Assembly: GCF_027744825.2 (NCBI RefSeq)
Contig: NC_071334.1
Location: forward strand, 57,755,937-57,819,936
DNA from: Synchiropus splendidus
Lineage: Eukaryota; Chordata; Actinopteri; Syngnathiformes; Callionymidae
Direction of reading: 5' to 3'
DNA: 64,000 nt
The notes beneath the pieces were generated by a model. It ran no database searches. It was not told where the DNA came from and saw nothing but the letters and a program-made list of their open reading frames with translations. Both the position numbers and the translations under genes were made by a program. How positions within the stretch are numbered: the first letter of the stretch is position 1; each line of letters opens with the position of its first letter. Positions 34,311 to 64,000 of the stretch are shown piece after piece.

Positions 34311-35569
34311 AGAAATGGGTGAATATTATGTCAGTCCCAGTCTGTACAACAAGGGCAAGTTTTTGTTCTACCAGCAGTGGATTTTGGCTCCATTTCCGCT
34401 CACAGTTCCATTGTTGAGTTATTACCACTGCCATTAAAAACTCGCCTCAAACCACCCTCATGTCTACTTCCATGTACCATGCTCTCTGCATGCTGCGACG
34501 TAGGTTCTATAATGTGCTTTCACGCAAAATGGCAAGTTTTGAAAGTCCTTGTGTGTGTGTGGCCCCTTTAGTGACACGTGTGATAGTTCCAGTACATTTA
34601 CTGCTTCCCTCGCTTTTCGTTTCATTAAATCCTGTCAGCTCATTTGCTCACTGAACACCTTTTTACACTGTGAGATTTCTTTGACTGAGTCACTGATTGA
34701 AGACAACTCTGACTAAAAAAACTTTCGGGCTTCTCCTTTCTTCCATTGCATCCATCAATCAAATGCTGCTCCACTCCGAGTCTGTGGTGCTGCCACGTCT
34801 AAAAGAATCCAGACTCCTAGAACAGAAAACAGACTCCACCTACTCGGTGGAAGAGTTTTCCAGCATTGATGCCATGTTTACATTTAGTTGGGTGTTTTAA
34901 AAAAAAAACCCCAGTTATGCCCTGTTTACATTTGTTATTATTTTGTGATTAAGGAGAAGAGAATATGAGATGACGTCATCAGAGAATGTCACCACACACA
35001 GGAGTGACAGACTACGATTCATCATGGGCAGATTCCCGATTTCCGTTTCCAAATTTTTGTTTCTTCGTCCCCAAAAATATATATCACTTTATCACTCACT
35101 GCCATTTTTTTTTTTTGGAGCACCACAAAAACGTGGTATCTGTCCAGTGATCGCTTATGAGCAAAACTTTTTTCCCTATCAAAAAGTTACACAAACAAAT
35201 CCACCTCTTTCAAACATCAAAACTGGTGCAAATTTTCAGAATCTCAAATTTGTACCACGTCCATTCATGTTTGCCATTTGTGAGAATTCAGAGAATAGGC
35301 GGGTGGAAACCCTATTATACACAGCTCTCAGAAGCAGGAGTCTCAGGTTGATATCCAGCACCGTGTCGAATCTTCCAGCGGACGCACCCAAACGTACTAC
35401 ATCAGTGCAAAAGGTTAGATGGATAACAAACAGCATAACAAACAGGGAACCCACTCGAACCTGAGGCCCATCAGGCAAACCGCGCTCTGTATGCTGAAAA
35501 ACAACTTTGCTGGAAAATGAAAAGACATGGAAGCAATGCTATAAAATGAATGATCAATAAGCACTGACC

Positions 35570-38500
35570 ACACAGAGCTCAGTTTTATAGCATTTATTGA
35601 AAAAATAAAGACTTTGACACACTACAAAAACATCAACACAGAGTCTCGATGACAAACTAATAGCACATCAACCGGTAAGTATATTCACTGTGCGTTCCAT
35701 AAATCACAAAAGTCATTCACTTCTTTTAAATCTGCGTTTAACCAATGAAATTATGACTGGAAGGAAATCCGTTTGTTGCAGTTGAAAATTATCGCCATAT
35801 TTGTGACCCAATAATGGGAGCTATAATACACATCCTGAGTTTCGTATGCAATCGTGAGGAGGACGGCGTCATTGCACCCACAACAAATACACATTTTGAG
35901 GACGTCAGATATTCGTCCTCAACCCTGTCACACGTCAAGATTTTGATTTGTTGATTCAAAAATGTTAACCGTCGATGGTTCAGCCAGAGGAGCTTCAATT
36001 TCCATTTCGATCTTAAACCTAGTGTTCAGATAAATCCTTCTTGAAAAGAGTTTTGACCATAGGAAACCAGAATTCAGAAGAAAATCAAGTTTATACGTCA
36101 CAAACATAAAGTGGTGATGTAGTGTTTTCAATGTGTCCAGCAACTCACACTTTAACATATTTCCTTCATATCGACTGTGTACAGTTCAGACTTCTCATTT
36201 CATGAAGTATGAATCATAATCTCCCATTCTCACTTCCTTAACAAGGTCTACAAGGTTCCTGCATATACCATCTGCTCCTCAGTGACAAATCCGCATATAC
36301 TTATGCTCATTTGCATAAATGTAGCCAGAGCAGAAGCCTACAGGGGCTTTTACTCCGAATCCTGGTGCGAATTTGTTCTCCAAAAATGTGTCACCAACTG
36401 TAGTTTCTGATGAATATCAATTTGCTTCAAGTGTCTGATGTGAATTTCCAATATCAAACAGACCTGATGGGTTTTAGGTCTCGTTCTTCGCTGTGACACC
36501 ACACAGCCTCCAGCCTCACAGCACCATAACACTCTTCAGAAACAAAGCGATTCATCTCTGCTAGCGTTCCTTCATCGTGTAAAAAAAAAATGTGCTCAAG
36601 ATAGCCAGCTCCGATCGGTCAACTTTTGCGCCATTGCTAGTACAGTATTGACAATAAGGATGCACATCATCAGCATATACAAGCACATCTTGCAACAGTT
36701 ATAGATCACGGAGCCAGAAAATGACTTGTACACTTGCCACCAGGTGATGCTTTTCTGCTAAAGTGCAAATTAAACAGTTCCAACAAACATCATGTCTGAC
36801 ATTCTTCTCATTGCCTGCTAGAATTGTTGGCAAAAAGTTTAATTCGTGAAAAGTGGGGGAAGATTGGGCCGTTTCAGCAGAGGAGGAAATAATGGTGGTC
36901 AAAAGATGCGAGGCACTTACTTACACAAGTGTGCTATTAGCTACCTATATTTGTGATGAATGATGAATCTTAAGAATGACTTCAATTTCCTCTTTGATCA
37001 TTCATGTGGAAAATTAACGTAGCCTAATTATCTTTAGCGTGGTGTAAGATATAATGCACTTCCTTCACTGGCCGTCCACACATACGCCTTATGGGAAGAA
37101 AAATCTGGGCTGAAAATGTGAGCGGCGCTGGCAATAAATGTAGCTCTTTACTATGGCTGCGCGTGTGTCGCGCTCCATGACTTTGTGTCACCCATGTCAT
37201 TAACAGCTTCCATCATGCGTGGATACACAAATGAGCAGATTTGAAATGTGAAGCCTGTACGTGGTGCTAGCAAGATAAGGCTGAGTGAAAACAGATGTCC
37301 ATTCAAATGACAGGATAATTCCAAATGAAGAGGGTTCCAGTGACGCTTGCCTTTGAAAAGATGGACTGACTTCAGCTGAGCAAAACGTTTGGATTTGCAC
37401 TTTGGAAAAGGCAGATGTTGTCTGAAGTTACGCACATCTACAGCTAAATGGAGACAGCACAACGTCCCCAAAAAGGTTTGGTAGCTACTTCTACCTCTTC
37501 TCGTGACAAGTCATGGAGTGCGAGACAGACGTTCATATCTCACCATAAACGCTACACTAGACAAGCCCTAGAGATGTGCATCAATCTCAAGCTCAAGTGT
37601 TAGGTTAAGGTAAAGCTTTACGACACGCTCTCTACCTGTGATATGATTTAAAGAACAGCGGTGAGAAAGAAAAGACAAAATGGTGCCCAACAGCCTTGAA
37701 GTCTTCCCAAAAGGTCGCCTTACATTCTTTGCTTGTGGTTTTCTCTGCACTTCAAACAGTCAAGTGTCCTCTGAAACCCCGCTCTCCACAACACAATAAA
37801 ATACATAGACATCATCAGTAAAGAGTGTGTGTACAGGTTCTTTTGTTGGAGCATTGGCAACACATCAGAGAGGAAGTACAGCAAGAGATGTAACGGCAGA
37901 ACTTTACACCTCTGCCAGTCGAATCAGAGGGACATCTTCATTTGGGGCCACATGCATTGTGCTTATTTGTTCACTCAAAGTTAGCAGCAAAATAGTAATT
38001 GAGAAAAATCCCTTTTACGGCACCTTGTCGCGACTGACTTATGTTGTGGTCTTGGACAAGAAACACTTTAGTTCTCACCTCAAGTTGGTCTTACACTCAA
38101 AGTGCATCAATGCAGAATTTAACTGAGCCAATTCGTCCGTTCATCTGAAGCTCAAACAGCGCAAGACTTATTTTAAGCACTCTTCTTCAGAGAACCTCAT
38201 CGTGTCCATGGGATGGCTGAAAACAGCGCTCCCTGTTTAAATATATATTTATATATACATATTACATTATATACATGAAACACATGTAGCCAGTGCTGCT
38301 TAGTAGTCGAGACGCATATCAGCTATGCATCGTTGAAAAGACAAGTCTTTAAATAAATAAATGATTATCACATCTTCCATATTGCCGCCTAGATTAAGCA
38401 GTAGGGTGAGGTGTTTTCTGGACCTGTGGTTGAGGGGAAGTGAGATCACTGAGAGAAGGTTTCCTGTGGTACCTGAAAGCTGGTGTGAAGGCTCCATGAA

Positions 38501-39520
38501 GGTCTGAGAGTGCACTGGTGGAAGAAAGCTTGAGAGGAATCTGAGCTGATCCCACTGGTTTGCAGAAGATCTGAACAGAACCATACCGGTTCTCAGATCC
38601 ACCGGAATCCAAGTGATAAAATGAAGTCCTTCCCAGTGGAATATACAGTGGTGATGATGATGAGTGTTTCCAGCTGTCCAGGACCATACGCAGAGTTTGT
38701 TCTATAGAACACGAGTGAGGCTCAACAATGCTCATCGGGATAATGAAGGTCCTTTCGTGGTGAGATTAGATCGCTCCAGATGAGTTCTTTAAATCGCCTA
38801 TCAACAACCTGCGTCGGGAGGTTATTTGACCCAGATCTGTTGTCGTAGTGATACCTTCACCGCTGAAATGTACATTCACTTAAAAGGCAGAACCAAAAAC
38901 TTCATTTCTTAAATAAAAAAAAAAGACTCATCGTAGACTCTGACACATACCAATTCAGGACACAATGCATTACACGGATAGATGCTGATGTTTTTGATTG
39001 AGAGTCTGGATTTCATCGCTGGTTCAATACCACTTGGCCCACTGATACCCTGCCTGAGAATGGTGCTGACTCCACTGACTCGGTACCTCTGTAGAGAAAA
39101 CAGCACTGTTCACATCCACTGGGCTCAAAAAAATCCTGAGACAGGCTGGAAAAGGTTGAATCATGCTGCTTGATCGTCTGAAAAATGGTGCACAGCCATA
39201 AAAGAGCTGGTCGCTGCCAAAGCGTCACCAGAGGTCAACTGTTCTTTTACGAAAAGTCCAGCGATCATTTCCCCCAAGATTCACATCCAGTGAGCGTCTT
39301 CAGTTGTGGATGTCAGAGTCGGTTTCCTTATCAAAATCTCTTCATCCCAATGCCACAGCAAAATCCCCGTTGGCGGCCCATAGTTTCACCTCCTTCGTCC
39401 TTAAAAGTGCTATGCTGCTTTAGGTCCATCAGCAAATTCTTCATCACATTTTAGGTCCGTACGAGTGTGTGTATGTGTGTGTATGTATAGGTGTGCGTGT
39501 GTGTGTAAAAAAGAAACGTT
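35570..39520 (-). other. epha5: probable epha5 3'UTR (about 3.9 kb)
   Basis: From the epha5 stop at 39521 the minus strand continues without another gene to AATAAA (tttatt on plus at 35593-35598). Other AATAAA-like hexamers occur on the way, so the true end could be nearer. GT-rich and AT-rich stretches (for example 39460-39505 and 38238-38270) are present. Confidence 0.45.
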
Positions 39521-62916
<23,396 letters not shown>

Positions 62917-64000
62917 CTGAAAGATTGGGCAGTGGAGAAGAAGCCATGGGGAGTTGGAGGTTGGATGAAGTAGAGATGAGACGATAGGAGCCGATGAACA
63001 CATTGGAAATGGAAAGGGGTCATGGTGAGAGAGGTTTAAGGGGAAAAAGAGTGAAGAAGAAAACAGGACAACATGGTTAGTTGCTTTGATAAAAACGAGG
63101 TCAGCATCACAGTAGGAAATCGCAGTTTTTCTTTGATCGCTGCGGTCCTTTTGAGGGGCTTTTTCAACATAAACTAAAAGGATTAAAAGCCAATAAAAGG
63201 AGGAGCAATATGCAACCAAATTGTCCTTTTCCCTAGTTTCCTGCGATGGTGCAAAACATTTTTATGTCTGAAACAAGATTCCTTGATTCTGATTCTTGTT
63301 TCAATAACAAACGCAGTAGGAAAGACAATCGGCGAGGCATTTAAAGGTACAATCAATGGTGGGCTTAGTTACCAGAAAACGCAGATCAACGTTTCAGACG
63401 AAAATACTCTCTAAAGAAGGAACCACACCAGTACTTCCCCTCAGAATAACCTGTTTGTTCTTAAACCTTCTGCCTGTCACTTGCATTCAAGTTTGGGGAA
63501 GATCACGGTTACAAAAAAGAATTCTTTTGAACTTCAGTATAGAGGCGGTAATTATTTCATCTACCCTGAATGACTGTTCTCTTCTCCATGTTTATCTTTG
63601 ACAAACAGAAGCGCCTGTCATCCATGCTTAATGTTTTTTTTTTCCACTCAAAGACCAGGCAATGGATTTTCAATGTTCTCTCCTGTCCTCTCATTCACAG
63701 CACATATTTTACCTACACCTTAGCACTGTATTTTAGTGCATCTAAAACTACAGTGTATGGCGATGATGTGTTCCAAGAAAAACAAAACCTTTTTACTTTT
63801 TGTGGTCCGTAAATAACAATGACAAACATGTGACAGAAATACTGAAATGATAATAACTCTCAGCTTGGATAGGTTCCTGCTTCGATTTTCTGACCTGTAC
63901 CATCGAAACACTTCCTGCATCCCTTATTACTTCCCCCGCACTGCTGCTTCACCATGACCGAGGATGCAAAGATGAAAAGAGAGGCATCACAAAAAGGAGA
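62917..64000 (-). other. epha5: epha5 intron running off the window
   Basis: Upstream of exon W1. No part of the Eph ligand-binding domain exon was found up to 64000. Confidence 0.7.

Larger units (their letters stand above)
28089..35560. other. gene-poor interval upstream of the epha5 3' end
   Basis: No supported protein gene. It contains a CA array at 30348-30404, smaller CA tracts near 32.65 and 32.83 kb, the SINE tail at 28.6 kb, a possible LINE scrap at 31.28-31.42 kb and a repeat fragment at 34.19-34.31 kb. Several low-repeat blocks (29.6-29.9, 30.78-30.95 and 33.2-33.5 kb) look like candidate conserved non-coding elements. Confidence 0.55.

Noticed and set aside
34970..35464. Plus-strand 164-codon open frame
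   Set aside because: No domain, start context or flanking exon evidence; it lies just beyond the probable epha5 3' end on the opposite strand.
63720..63920. Possible upstream Eph exon near 63.8 kb
   Set aside because: The minus-strand translation does not match the Eph ligand-binding or cysteine-rich domains, and no fitting splice sites were found.

Overview
This window is genomic DNA from a bony fish, most likely a percomorph teleost. The supporting signs are split genes with canonical GT/AG introns (one only 72 bp long), teleost-style repeats (hAT-type elements, a tRNA-like SINE, many CA, GATA and TATATA arrays) and proteins that align residue for residue with vertebrate families. No bacterial, viral or CRISPR content was seen. 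The species cannot be named from the sequence.

Layout. (1) About 1-10.2 kb, minus strand: a complete smad2 gene. It has ten coding exons (8552 down to 245; 472 codons plus stop) and a probable non-coding first exon whose donor lies at 9957/9956. It includes the cassette exon that separates SMAD2 from SMAD3. (2) About 10.2-10.7 kb: a CpG- and CCAAT-containing interval that looks like a head-to-head promoter between smad2 and the next gene. (3) About 10.7-14.2 kb, plus strand: a b3gnt2-like glycosyltransferase (444 aa, one coding exon). Its 5'UTR intron holds a 0.6 kb GATA/GACA array. Its last 17 codons and 3'UTR are tandemly duplicated (13246-14207 and 14216-15704), with a junction that carries an apparently templated filler. 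(4) About 15.7-35.6 kb: a gene-poor interval with transposon relics, including a 906 bp hAT-type element with an intact 8 bp target-site duplication, a SINE, a possible LINE scrap, stretches that look like conserved non-coding DNA, and one small intronless coiled-coil ORF (27561-28088, minus). (5) About 35.6-64 kb, minus strand: the 3' two thirds of an Eph receptor tyrosine kinase, best matched to epha5. Sixteen exons run from the cysteine-rich EGF-like segment to the stop codon, followed by a probable 3.9 kb 3'UTR. The ligand-binding domain and signal peptide lie beyond position 64000.

The genes are not an operon and need not be functionally linked. smad2 is the TGF-beta/Nodal/Activin signal transducer, b3gnt2-like builds poly-N-acetyllactosamine in the Golgi, and epha5 is an ephrin-A receptor for axon guidance. 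The points most worth a second look are the templated duplication junction at the 3' end of b3gnt2-like, two extra introns inside otherwise standard epha5 exons, the paired loss of two cysteines in the first epha5 fibronectin domain, the GT-repeat acceptors of the smad2 cassette exon and the epha5 juxtamembrane exon, and the long GATA/GACA array.
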